Below are positions 42,275 through 54,500 of a DNA stretch of 64,000 bases, piece by piece. Positions within the stretch are counted from its first letter, which is position 1; each line of letters starts with the position of its first letter. A program made the position numbers and the translations under genes. Where the stretch lies: positions 439,001 to 503,000 of the forward strand of contig NC_068339.1 of the NCBI RefSeq assembly GCF_014633365.1. The letters are read 5' to 3'. Under the pieces are notes generated by a model. It was given only the letters and a program-made list of their open reading frames with translations, ran no database searches and was not told the DNA's origin. The stretch is from Diospyros lotus (lineage: Eukaryota; Streptophyta; Magnoliopsida; Ericales; Ebenaceae).

Positions 42275-44872
42275 ATGTGTACGGAGGAAAAGATGAACAC
42301 CCAGAGTCAGGGAGCAGCAGAGGCAGGAGGAGGCGTCCCTGCTGTTGAGTCATCTAATCAATCATGTCGTCCCTGTAGCAAAAGCCGAAGCCGAAGCCGA
42401 AGTCGAAGCACAAGCACCCCCAGCTTCAGCTTGTCCAAGCCATCCTGGCTCCGCTCTACCATTGCCGGTGCGTATGCGTTCTTCTAAAGTGGACCATTCT
42501 TCCATTCTGCCCGCAACCTGTCTTTTCATTCACCCACAAAACATAATAATGGAAGAAAAGCGCACAGACTTCACTGTGCTTTGCCTTTTCCAGAAACTCA
42601 CCCACTCCCCCACAAAACGATAGCAATGAACTTCTCACATGCTATTTTGCAAATTGAATGCATTTTAATAATAATGAGGAGAAAATTATTGGGCTCAAGA
42701 AATAATTAGTTGATATTTTGATCAGACCAAGCAAGCGAGCTGTTGCTTTCCTTGTCAGGAATCTAATAAATTTGTGAAACTGTGCTATTGATCTTGCAGG
42801 AAATGGGTGATATTGTCCATTGCCCGCTAACGCTAATGGAAATTTGTCCTTTATATTTTCAAATTTCAAAATGTATCTATTTCCAATTGTTGTCACTTTC
42901 AGAGCGTACTAATAGATTAAGACTTGCTTGTTGGGTCTAGCAGATTTGGATGACAAGATGAAAGCGCTGGCTTTGAACAACAATGTTAATAATAATACCA
43001 CCTCCAAGGAAGAATACGACAAGACCAGTGGTGACAGCTTCGCGGAACGCGCCGAAGCTTACTACCAGACGCGCCCGCAGCTGCTGGCCCTTCTTCAAGA
43101 CCTGTACAATGGCTATCTATCTTTGGCCGATCGTTACAGCCAAACCCTGGCCAAGCACCACCGCCGGCAACACTCTTCCCCGATTACACCCGTCCGTTTC
43201 GAGGATTTTTCCGACCAAGAAGAAGACAACAACGGCCAGCTCGTGGATTCCGACGCCGAGAGCTCTCTCTCTTACCAACAACCCCCAATGCTCCAAAATC
43301 CCACCACCCTGGACGCTGATGCTCTGGTTGCCGACCTCGTGATCAAGATGGTCGACTACGACATCCTCGCGGACGAGCTCGGCGTGTCGGAGCGTCACGG
43401 CGCTGAATCTTCGAAGAAGATAGAGCTGCAGAAGAGCTTGCTGGAGGTGTTGGAGTCCGAGAGGGTAATGTTGACGACATAACTATTAGAAGTTAACAAA
43501 TTAGGATAATGATAAGAGAAATTCTATTGGCAGCCTCATAAATTACTCTTCAGAACCCATTTCATTAATTTTTAACTTTCCATTTTAACCCCAACCCATT
43601 ACGTACTCAGGCCACCGCCTCACCTTTCTCTTTTTCTCCCGCATCATATACACATATAAACACATACACTATATATATATACATACTCACACACACATAT
43701 ATACACACGACTTCATGACTCTGGCTATGGCAGCTGCGGTCATGGAAGCTGACTCATCTCTCTCTCTCTCTCTCTGCAAGGTGGGTCGGTTTCCATAGTC
43801 ACGGCTATGAAATTGCGTGTGTATATATGTGTGTGAGTATGTATATATATATATATGGTGTATGTGTTTGTGTGTGTATGTATATATGGTGCGGGAGAAA
43901 AAGAAAGATGAGGCGGTGGTCGGAGAAAGTAATGGGTTGGGGTTAAAATAGGCAATTGAAAATTAATGCATAATTTTGCATGAAGTGAGCTTTAAAGAGT
44001 AATTTGTCAGACCGCAAATAGAATTTCCCTTATGATAATAACTCGTTGCCGTTGATTGAAATGTCCAAATTACCCTTGATGGGCCATAATCATGCCCCTC
44101 AACCCAACGGGTCAGGCTTAAATATCATTGTTTATCTACATAAATAATATTATTAGGGTATTTATAGAGGTTGATTACAATTAGATAATCGAAAAATGAA
44201 AGATAAATGCTCCACTTGGGGAATGGTAAAGATAACTAATATATATATATATATAATCAAAGAGATTTGAGATTGTGGTATATGTATGCATGAATATTAT
44301 TGCATAATATTATTGTGAACACACAGGTGATATTGCTGAATGAGAACGCGAGGCTGGGGTACAGGGTGGTGGCGCTGGCGGAGGAGAACAAGGGGCTGGT
44401 GGGGGAAGCGCTGTTCATGAAGAGAAAGGCCGGGGAGCTGGCAAGGTGCGTGTTGAAGATGAGGGAGGATCATCGAGTGGGCATGCTGAGCCGGAAGATT
44501 GAGGATCTTCAGGGGCAGATTTACAGCCTGGAGAGGAGGAACAAGGAGTATCACCAGCAGCTCCGGGAGCAAGAAATAACGGCCAGCGGGAAAAGCAAGA
44601 GCAGCAGGAAGAAGATCAGTACTAGTAAGGGCGGCGGGGAAGAGGTGACATTGGAGGATTGCTTTCAAGTAGTAGATGAAGAAGAAACTAGTAGTAGTAG
44701 TAGCAGTAGTGGTGCTGCTGCTGCTGCTGCGAGAACTAGTCGTAGTAAGAGGGGCTACAATCATGGATACGGCGGCGGAGATCGGAAAGGAGGAGTGTCC
44801 AAGTGGTGGAGCAGGGTGAAGAACTTTGACATGTTTCTGTGCGGGCCTCATCCCAACTTTAGCTTTTGCTGA
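42275..44872 (+). CDS. NETWORKED/KIP1-like actin-binding family protein
   Basis: Three coding exons in phase: 42275-42467, 42944-43464, 44327-44872; about 419 residues (413 if MNTQSQ at 42293 is the start). After a Ser/Arg-rich leader comes PSWLRSTIADLDDKMKAL, then GDSFAERAEAYYQTRPQLLALLQDLYNGYLSLADRYSQ, the second half of the NAB (NET actin-binding/KIP1-like) domain. The usual SWWWDSH start is reduced to PSWL, and an Asn/Thr-rich stretch interrupts the helix, as in kinase-interacting-family members. A coiled-coil region (LLNENARLGYRVVALAEENK, SRKIEDLQGQIYSLERRNKE) follows, then Ser/Ala runs and a conserved-looking end WWSRVKNFDMFLCG. Such proteins link actin to membranes. Intron 2 carries a foldback transposon. 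Confidence 0.88.
43516..44029. mobile_element. Mutator-like foldback element in NET-like gene intron 2
   Basis: The 514-bp element starts GAGAAATTCTATTGGCAG and ends with the inverse CGCAAATAGAATTTCCC. It is flanked by 9-bp copies TAATGATAA (43507-43515) and TTATGATAA (44030-44038), one mismatch. Nearly the whole element is an inverted repeat: arms of about 230 bp share TTTTAACCCCAACCCATTAC, CACCGCCTCA and long CA/TA-rich stretches around a (CT)n-bearing centre. A 9-bp duplication and long TIRs fit the Mutator superfamily. There is no transposase. Confidence 0.85.
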
Positions 44873-45547
44873 ATCAATTAATGGCCTTCTCTATTTTGTT
44901 GTCTTTGCTTAGAAATGTAATAGAAAGATAAATATATTAATTATAGATATATATTTATTTAACTTACTTTTGTGGGTTTCTTCTGCTGTGGTCATTTATT
45001 AGAAAAGTGCTCTTTGTTTTTAAGATTTTGATTGCAAAAATTGAAAAATGGTGCTTTTCAAAATAATGAAAAAAAAAAAAGTGTTTTTTTATGTTTTTAT
45101 TTCTTCTATTTCACACAATCCTCACCATCTAACTTGATGATTAAAAAGTAGACTACGAACTCTTCTTATATCTCTTCGCACGTTGACAATTGCTAGTGTC
45201 CCAATTCTGACGGAAGTTTATTTGACATTTATTAGTAACTCTTTTTCAAACAATCCCTCTCCCCCCCTCCCAATTTATAGTAACCAATTCTGATGGAAGT
45301 TGATTGACATTTATTAGTAACTCTTATTCAAACAATCCCCCCCTCCCAATTTAGACGTTGTTGTTATTGAGTCTTGTTCAAATTTATTTAAAAGTTATAA
45401 TTTTTATGGGAATTAATTTGTAATAAGTTATTTTTATTAACAAAATAACTTAAAGGGAATGCAAAATACACAAAAGGGTGGGCTGTTGTCGTTTGGGTGG
45501 CGCCGGGCGGTTGTGGGAACTGGAAAAACAGACATTGGAATTGGACA
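44873..45547. other. Intergenic region with a local tandem duplication
   Basis: NET-like 3' flank and STR8 upstream DNA. A diverged direct duplication lies at 45201-45280 and 45284-45354, each with CCAATTCTGA.GGAAGTT and a CCCCCCTCCCAATTTA end. No gene seen. Confidence 0.6.
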
Positions 45548-48500
45548 ATGAAGGTTATCTCCAACTCCAACGCCACGGTGCTGCACTGCTTCCCTCCTTG
45601 CAAGGCCTCTCCCACCGCCACCGCTGCCGCTTTCTCCGCCTTCCCTCCTCCTGCTATAAATAAGACCAATGCCCCTTCGCCTTCGATTCCAGTCATTACG
45701 CTTCGCAACAGGAAGCAGCAGACCAAGAAGACTGCGACAAACCCTAATCTGCTTCTTCTCTCTCCGGAACATAATAATTGCAGACCCCGAGGGCGACGTC
45801 GGTTCACTTGTTGCCGCTGTGGTCGTCCTAATGCTAGTCTACCTGACTTATCTTCTTCTTCTTCCAAGTACGATTGGCAGCTCTCCGATAATTGTGAGGT
45901 TGAGGATGATGATGATCATCAGAAGTTTGTTGTCGTGAATTTCTATCGTTTTGTTTTCATCAAACACCCAGAGGAGGAAGTTTCCAGGCACCTTTCCTTC
46001 TTGCAGGTTCTGTGTTTTCATCTATGAACCATTCTCTTTCTCTTCTCTGTATTTTAATCTTTTTTACTTCTTCTGTTTGCGGCTCACGTGCGTTATTTCA
46101 ATTTATTTTATCAATCCCACTTTTAGTTCAAGTTCTTTGTCAAAATTTTCAGTCCTGTGCTCATGTCTTTGCTTATACTTTTATACCGTATTGGCCTCCT
46201 CGGTTATATTTCTCCTGCATTTTTAAAAGTTCACTTTGCCCAAGAAATTCTGAATTTGATTAGGGTAGAGGGTAAATTACTTCAGCTGCCCCTGAGGTTT
46301 AATGAAAAGTGAAGCCTTGTGATTTTGGAAATTACTTTGTGTTGGCGAAGATACAGTAGAAGATAAAAATAGAGTAGCAGCCAGAATTATCCACAACTAA
46401 CTTACTAATTTATGTTGTATTTTTGTATAAATTAATTGTTGTAATCTAGTTCTAGAAAGTAGGAAGTAATCTAGTTCTATATTCTAGGAATTATCTAGTC
46501 CTAAAACTTAGGAGATTTCTTATGAGTTGTTCTCTATTTATACTTGTACATTCATTCCTTGTAAATGTGAGAAAGTATTTTTCCTTTTTCCCAATTATTT
46601 AACATGGTATCAGAGCCACCATCACAGCCTCTGAAACCCTAGCTGTGTGCCTTCATTGCACACTTTCTAACCTTTCTTTGAGTGCCTTCATTACACTCCT
46701 TCATTCATTAGCCATCTGCTTTCGTTGTTGGCCCTCCCAGATTGTCTAGAATGTCTACACGATCTGATATTGTCACTGGAGTCTTTGCCTAGGGTGGAGC
46801 AGTTTACTAGATCTATTCCTGAGGTGGAGCAACCTACTGATCCTAGTCAAGAGACAAATCATGGTGCTGTTGCTGGAGAGCTGCCAAACATCCACCGATC
46901 CTACTGCCTAGACGGAAAAAACTACTTGCAATGGGCCCAATTGGTGCGAACTTTTCTCAAAGGAAAAGGGAAAATTGCCCATCTCACTGCCTCTCCTCCT
47001 AATGCAGATCATCCATTGTTTTTTCCACGTGGGAAATCGAGGATTCACGGATCATGTCTTGGCTGTGGAATGCCATGCTACCTGAGGTTAGTAGGAATTA
47101 TATGTTTTTGGGGACTGCTAGGGAGATTTGGGAGGTTGTAACACAAACTTACTCAAAGGTATAAGATGCATCTGTTATCTATGAAATTAAGACCAAGCTT
47201 AGTGGGGCTAAACAAGGTGGGATGTCGATTATGGAGTATTATAATTACATGAAAGGCCTTTGGCTAGAGTTGGATCACTATCAAAATATTAAGATGATAT
47301 GTAAGGAGGATGCTATGACCCTTAGTCAAATAATGGATAGGGATCAGATTGTTGAATTCTTAGCTGGACTTAATTATGAATTTGATCAAGTTAGGGTGCA
47401 GATACTTGACCAAGAGAAGCTACCATCCATATACGAAGTATTTGCCATGGTAAGGAGTGAGGAGAATAGGAGGATTGTGATGCTAAAGGAGGCAGCCATT
47501 GATGGTTCAACATTGATGTCAAACAAGGGCAATGGACCAAGGAAGTTAGGAAGAATGGAACAGCAGGTAAAACCTGGCAGCAAGGATGGCCTATGGTTCA
47601 CTTTCTGCCGGAAACCTAGACACACTCGAGACACATGTTTCAAGCTACATGGAAAGGAAGCAGTTCTCAGCAAGCTTGGTGGGTTTAAAAACTTGGCTCC
47701 AAAGAACCAAGTCTACCTATCTCACAAAACCCAAGAGGAGGGAAAATCTAGAGAAAAGACTGATGCGGATGGCAGCCCTGATCTCACTCAACTTAATGCC
47801 AATGAGATCCATAAGCTGAAATCTTTTCTTAAGACTATGCAAGAAGGCACCTGCTCTTTAGCACTCTCAGTTAACACAAATTCTGCATACTTTACTGCCT
47901 TAAAGACTATTTGGAATGATGTTTAGATTTTGGATTCAGGAGCCACTAGCCACATGACACCCAATCCAAGTATATTTACTACCTACCAGCCACTCAACAC
48001 CTCCAAACAAATTACCATTGCCAATGGGAAATCAGTCCCTATTGTTGGTCAAGGCCAAGTTAACCTTTGCCCAAATTTGTCTCTTAAATCAGTCCTACAT
48101 GTCCCTCAATTATCTGCAAACCTTCTCTCAATCCATCAACTCACAAAGGACTTGAATTGCTTAGCCATTTTTTCTCCTAATGGTTGAGTTTCAGGAACTG
48201 AAGACCTGGACAAGGATTGGAGTTGCTAGGGTAAAGGATGGGCTGTACTGCTTCATGGGGAAGGACTCTCATCCACCTAGGGACCAATTGCGAGTGGCAT
48301 ACTCCTCAAACAATGTAGCAAATCACTCAGAAATATGGTGTGCCATTACCGCCTTGGCCACCCTCCATTCTCACTTTTGAAGGCTATGTTTCCTACTTTC
48401 TTTAAGTCTAGAGACCCTAGCATATTTCATTGTGATATATACATCTTAGCTAAACAACATTGTGTTTCTTATTCAATCAGTAATAAAATCAGTTCAAAAC

Positions 48501-51500
48501 CTTTTTCCTTAATCCATCTGGATGTTTGGGGGCCTTGCAAAATCCCTAATTATTCTGGGGAAAAATGGTTTATCTCTTTCATTGATGATTGCACTCGTAT
48601 GACATGGGGTTTTTGGCTTAAAGATAGGGCAGCCATAGGGACAATATTACCAAACTTTTACAAAATGATAGCTACCCAATTTGGAACCCCTATCCAAAAA
48701 TTTAGGACATACAATGCCCATGATTATTTCAATCATCATATGCATCAATTCTTCCAACAAGAAGGGATTGTCCATGAATCTTCTTGTGTCGACACCCACA
48801 ACAAAATGGAGTGGTCGAATGGAAGATGAGACATCTCCTTAATGTGGCACGTACCCTACTTCATCATCATCATGTGCCTAAACTATATTGGGGGGAAGCT
48901 GTCTTAACCGCTGCATTTTTGATTAATCAGGTGCCAACCAAAATTCTTAATCATCAAAGCCCCATTGCATGCCTAACTACACATTTTCCAAATTTTAATG
49001 TGCACAACTCTTTACCTCTTAGAGTATTCAGTTGCGTGGCCTTTGTCCATATTTCCAAACAACATAGAGATAAATTGGATCCTAGGGAAATCAAATGTGT
49101 ATTCTTAGGCTATTCACCTACCCAAAAAGGATATAAATGCTACAATTCTCCTACCCGAAAACTATATATTTCTAAGGACGTTACCTTCATTGAAACCCTT
49201 CCATTTTTTCATTTCTCTATCACTGGTCACCAGGGGGAGCCTGCTTATGGTGACCTTGGTGATCTTTAGAATACCACTGACTGCAACCTATTAATTCCAA
49301 ACCCAGCCTCTGCCCCTACTTCCAAACAGCCTTCTCATTCTAGCCTCAATTCCCAACCTTCCCATACCACTGACCTCAATCTATCTTCAGGTACTGACAT
49401 CCATATAGAAGGACAAGATCATGCTGAAGTGAATGAGGAAATAGCCACTCAAATGTTGTCACCTCCAGTACGGTTTAAGGGTTCACCCTATGTTTATAAG
49501 CAGAGACAACCTAGCCAAGAACCCCAGCAGATCCAGTCCTCAGTTTCTAGTCAAGGTAATGATCTCACACAACCCATTCCCATGACTTCTACTGAACCTA
49601 TCTTTGATGATCTAGACCTCCCTATTGCTGTTAGAAAAAGGGTGAGAAACTACACAAAAACACCCCTTAACCAATTACATCTCCTATCAACGGCTTTCCC
49701 CAAAACATAGGAGCTTCCTGGCATCCTTAGATGCAATTATCATTCCTAAATCAATCCAAGAGGCACTAAAGGATCAAAATTGGAGAAATGACATGATGGA
49801 AGAAATGGGAGCTTTGAAAAAGAACCACACATGGGATCTTGTATCCAAACCAAAAAGGGTTAATCCTGTTGGGTGTAGATGGATTTTCAATGTTAAATAC
49901 GGCATGTGGCACCCTTGAAAGATATATGGTGATGTGAAAGGTTAAGATGCAAAGGCAAGGGTTGTCCAAGAGCATGTAAGTCTTGGGCCAATTACTCATT
50001 CAAGGGCTAAACAATTTCAAAAGAAATTTGAGTTATTTATTAGGAAGACTTCAGCTCATATGGAAGAGTTAGAATTTAAAGTGAATGAGTTGCCCAAATT
50101 AATCACATTGCCTGTTTGCTTGGAAGCCCAGGACTAGAATGCAACATAGGCACTCTATGATCAAGCCCAAGCAATCAGCCCATCTGCCAGGCCCAAGTCT
50201 TTCCAACAAGCCTAAGTCTCATAACGGATGTTATGCATGATGTCACCCTTCATTGTTTCAGAGTGTTTTGTCTTTTATGTATCATTGTGTTTTATCATCA
50301 TGATTATTCCCTTTGTCAAAATGGCATGATGATGTTTTTCTTTATGCTTTTAGTTTGTCTATTATCATCATTAGCCCATTTTTGTCAAAAGAGGCAATCA
50401 TGATTTCATTTGTCAAAAGTGGCATAATAATGTTATGCTTTTGGTTTGTCTTTTATCATCATTGGTCCTCTTTTGTCAAAAGAGGCAATGATGTTGTCTA
50501 TCTTTAATTATTAGGTTTGTCTTTAAGACTAGTATTTATATGTGTGATCTTGTAATGTTTTGGCATGAACATTTTTATGAAAAAAGTGCAGAGAGTATTT
50601 TTATCTTAATTCTTATCTAAGCAATTCATTTGTTTAGTGGCGAATTTACTTGATTCTTATCACTCTTCCTTTTTCTATCTTAGAGTGTGGCAAATCAAAA
50701 CTAGTATTTTCTTGTTTGTGACGAACTTTCTTATCAAACAAGAGGTGCTAGTATTTCTTTTGTATTTCGAGCACATCATAAGGCCAGGCTCATGGCTAAA
50801 GGATATACCCAGTCATATGGAATTGATTATCTTGAAACATTTGCCCTAGTAGTAAAAATGACCACGGTCAGAATCCTCTTATTCTTGCCAGCCCATTTTG
50901 AATGAAACCTACAACAACTAGATGTCAAAAATGCATTCATCCATGGAGACTTAGAGGAAGAAGCATATATAGAATTACCACTAGGATTCCAAGAAGGAAA
51001 TGAAGGACAGGTATACCGTCTAAAGAAAGCCCTATACCCAGGGCATGATTTGGTAGGTTTTCTAAATCTATGAAAGCTTTAGGGTATTTTCAAAGTATAG
51101 GGGACCATACTCTCTTTATAAAGCATTCAAAGTAACACAAGGTAACAATTCTTTTAGTCGATGTTGACGATATGATTGTTACAGGTGATGATAAAGAAGA
51201 GCAAGTCAAACTCAAAGAAAAATTGGCCAAGGAGTTCGAAATCAAGGACTTGGGCACTCTTAAATATTTCCTAGGCATTGAGGTTGCCTACTCTAAAGAA
51301 GGGATTTTTCTATCCCAAAGAAAATATGTACTGGATTTGTTGGCAGAAACAGGTATTCTTGGTGGAAAAGGATCTAAAATTCCAATTGAACCTAACAGTA
51401 AAGTGTGGAATAATCCAAACAGTTAAATGGTGGATAAGGGGAGATATCAAAGACTTGTTGGGAGACTAATCTACCTATCCCACACAAGGCTAGACGTAGC

Positions 51501-54500
51501 ATTTGCAGTCAGCCTTGTGAGTCAATTCATGCACAATCTAACAGGGGAGCATATGCTAGCTGTGAGGAGGATCTTAAGCTACTTGAAGACCACTCCAGGC
51601 AAGGGAATTCTCTTTAAAGCAAGGAAAGAATTAGACATCAATTGTTTTTTAGATGTAAATTATGCAGGTTCAGTAACAAATAGAAGATCTACAAGTGGTT
51701 ATTGTGTATATTTAGGAGGAAATTTGGTATCATGGAGAAGCAAGAAGCAAACTATGGTAGCAAGGTCAAGTGTAGAGGCAGAGTTTCGAGCCATGGCCCT
51801 AGCCCTATGTGAGGTCTTATGGTTGAAAATCATTTTAGAAGACCTAAGGATTCGAATCCAAGGCCCAATTAGGATAAGGTGTGATAACCAAGTAGCTATC
51901 AGCATAGCCCATAATCTGGTTCAACATAACAAGACTAAACATATTGAGATTGATAGACATTTTGTAAAGGAAAAATTGGAAGCAGGTTTGATTCAGTTAC
52001 CATATGTGCTTCAGAGGATCAGGTAGCAGATATACTAACCAAGGGGTTGCTAGCAAAGAGATTTGATGATTTAACAAACAAGCTTGGAATGTGCGATGTA
52101 CATTCTCTAGCTTGAGGGAGAGTGTTGGCGAAGATAGAGTAGAAGATAAAGATAGAGTAGCAGCCAAAATTATCCATCACTAACTTACTGATTTATGTTG
52201 TATTTTTCTGTAAATTAATTGTTGTAATCTAGTTCTAGAAAGTAGGAAGTAATTGTCATGATCCTAGGGCTTAACCTAGGATCAGTTTGGGAATCGGAAG
52301 AATTTGATTCACCTACGGCCAAGAACAGAAGGAAATTAAGGAGGAATTTGAAAGAATGAGGGAGAGATTAGAAGAAGAATAGAATGAACAGAGGGAGAAG
52401 AGAATTGAGTGAGACGAGAGAGTGAGAATAGGATAATGTTGTATTCAATTTTTGCATGCCTTCTCCCATGGAATGGGATGAATACATATAGGTGTTGCTT
52501 GGCGTGGGTGTGGATGCAGCAGATCATCCCCCCTCCCTCCAGCAGTTACAACAAACTATTTTGTCCTTTTTCCTAAGGCCTCACATGTGGCCTTTCTAAT
52601 TCTAACAGAATTGATAGCTAGAATATAGGTACAACAATTAAAGTAAAAGAAATGCAGCATAGCCATTCTAATTAACCCTTGGGTTGTGACAATTCCCTCT
52701 CCTTGAAAGGTTTCTTGTCCCCAAGAAACTTATTACGTTGAGTCGTTCTTATTCATCCAATTCCAGCTTTCTCTATCAATTTAATGCTTCTTTCCTTCTT
52801 TATCCTTCTAGGCTTTTTCCTCTTTTCTTTTCTCTCAATTGTAACAGCATCTTGACTTGCTGCCACATTATCTTTAATCATCTGTTCATCAGTCAATGCA
52901 ATAGACCAGCATTCGAATTTTCCCACTGGAGGAGGAACCAATACAACAGCGGAAATTTTGTTCCCTTCGGCAAAATCTTCAACTTCTTCAGCTATCTCCC
53001 TTAGCCTTCCTGCCAAAACCCGCACTGGGGGCTGTCTGATACCTATTTTAACCCCAGCCAAGGATGATTTAGCCTTCTTTGGATCCAAAGACAAAGGAAC
53101 AGTATACTTAGGGCCTTCTTTAACTGCATGTGGTCCATCACAATCTTGACCCAGCCCAGGATAAATGTTGCAAGTATTCCCATTCTTAGCTTCCGGTAGG
53201 TCCAGAATTAGAGGAAGAAATCCAGCACCAATATCTATATAGATTGCTGGTCCTTCAATCAAATTTTCCTGACCCAATGCAATTCCATTTCCCATAAACT
53301 TCTGATCTGGAACACCACCAAATCCTTCTGCCTCTGCACTAGCCACCCGGGGTAACGAGTTGGTTTTGGCTTCCTCTATCACTTCATCAATTGCTTCCCT
53401 ATTATTTCCTTGCAACCTTTCAGTAGATGTATCTTGGGATATTATTTCTTCTTCTAACTTCTCAATCACTGCAGCTGAATCCCCTTCCTGCCATCTTGAC
53501 TTCTCCTTCGGCTGGTCCATTTTGAGAAATTCCTCCTTGTTAAAACTTCCATAATAGTCATCAAAGTATTCGGCGGGAAAACTGTAATGATACTCCTTAG
53601 ATAGTATCATTGCAAACTCTTGCAACTTCTCACGAAACATTCAACCGAATTCCTTGCACTCTTCATATATTACACTTCTTGTTTCCTTGTCCCCGTGGCT
53701 GATCTCCTTCTCAAAATCCTTTCCCCATGTTTGATGCTTTTGGTCAACTGAAAATGCAACCTTCTTTGGCTGCCATAGAGGCTCCATTCCAACTGAAAAT
53801 GAAGCATTCTGCTTCATATATGTACTACAGCCCCTAGCTTCATGAGTCGGATACCCCACTGAAAATGTAGCACTGGTCTGCTGCAATTGAGGCTGCTCTC
53901 TTGCTTGAAAATTAACCACTGAAAATGCAGCATAATTCGGCTACAATTGAGACCCCATTTCAACTGAAAATGAAGAATTTTTCTACTGCAATTGAGATTC
54001 CATTGGACTCCTTCGTGCACTACTCCTCCTGGCCAAAATCTTACTAGCTGGAAAAGCAATAGGCCAAGAAACAACAACTCTTTCCATCCTAATTCCCTTC
54101 TGTAACTGCCTCACCCAATCACCTCTAAAATTGATCCAATAAGTGGCAAATTGCAGCCACTGTTATGCTTCAAGACCAAGTTTATTGTAATAGCAAAAAA
54201 AATTGCGCACTTACAGCGACTTGATCGGCCTTCAAGAGTCCTCCAAACCGTCTTAACTGTCAGCTAAGAATCACAATCAAAATCGCAACAATTGAGAATC
54301 ATCGGAACTGCTCTAGGAGTCTCCTTCAAATTCTGAATAGAGATCACAACCAATAATCGATGTGCATGCACCCTAGATAGCCCGGACTGCTTGCTGTAAA
54401 TTTCCGATCAACCTTGTTTCCTTTCGACTTAAATCTCAAACACGGAAAATCCACTGTTCGGTTCTTCAGCAAGGTTCACCACACTTCTGCTGCTCTATCC

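Noticed and set aside
45497..45547. Upstream extension of STR8 exon 1 from position 45497
   Set aside because: That codon is GTG; the first ATG in frame is 45548, giving a normal transit-peptide-like start.
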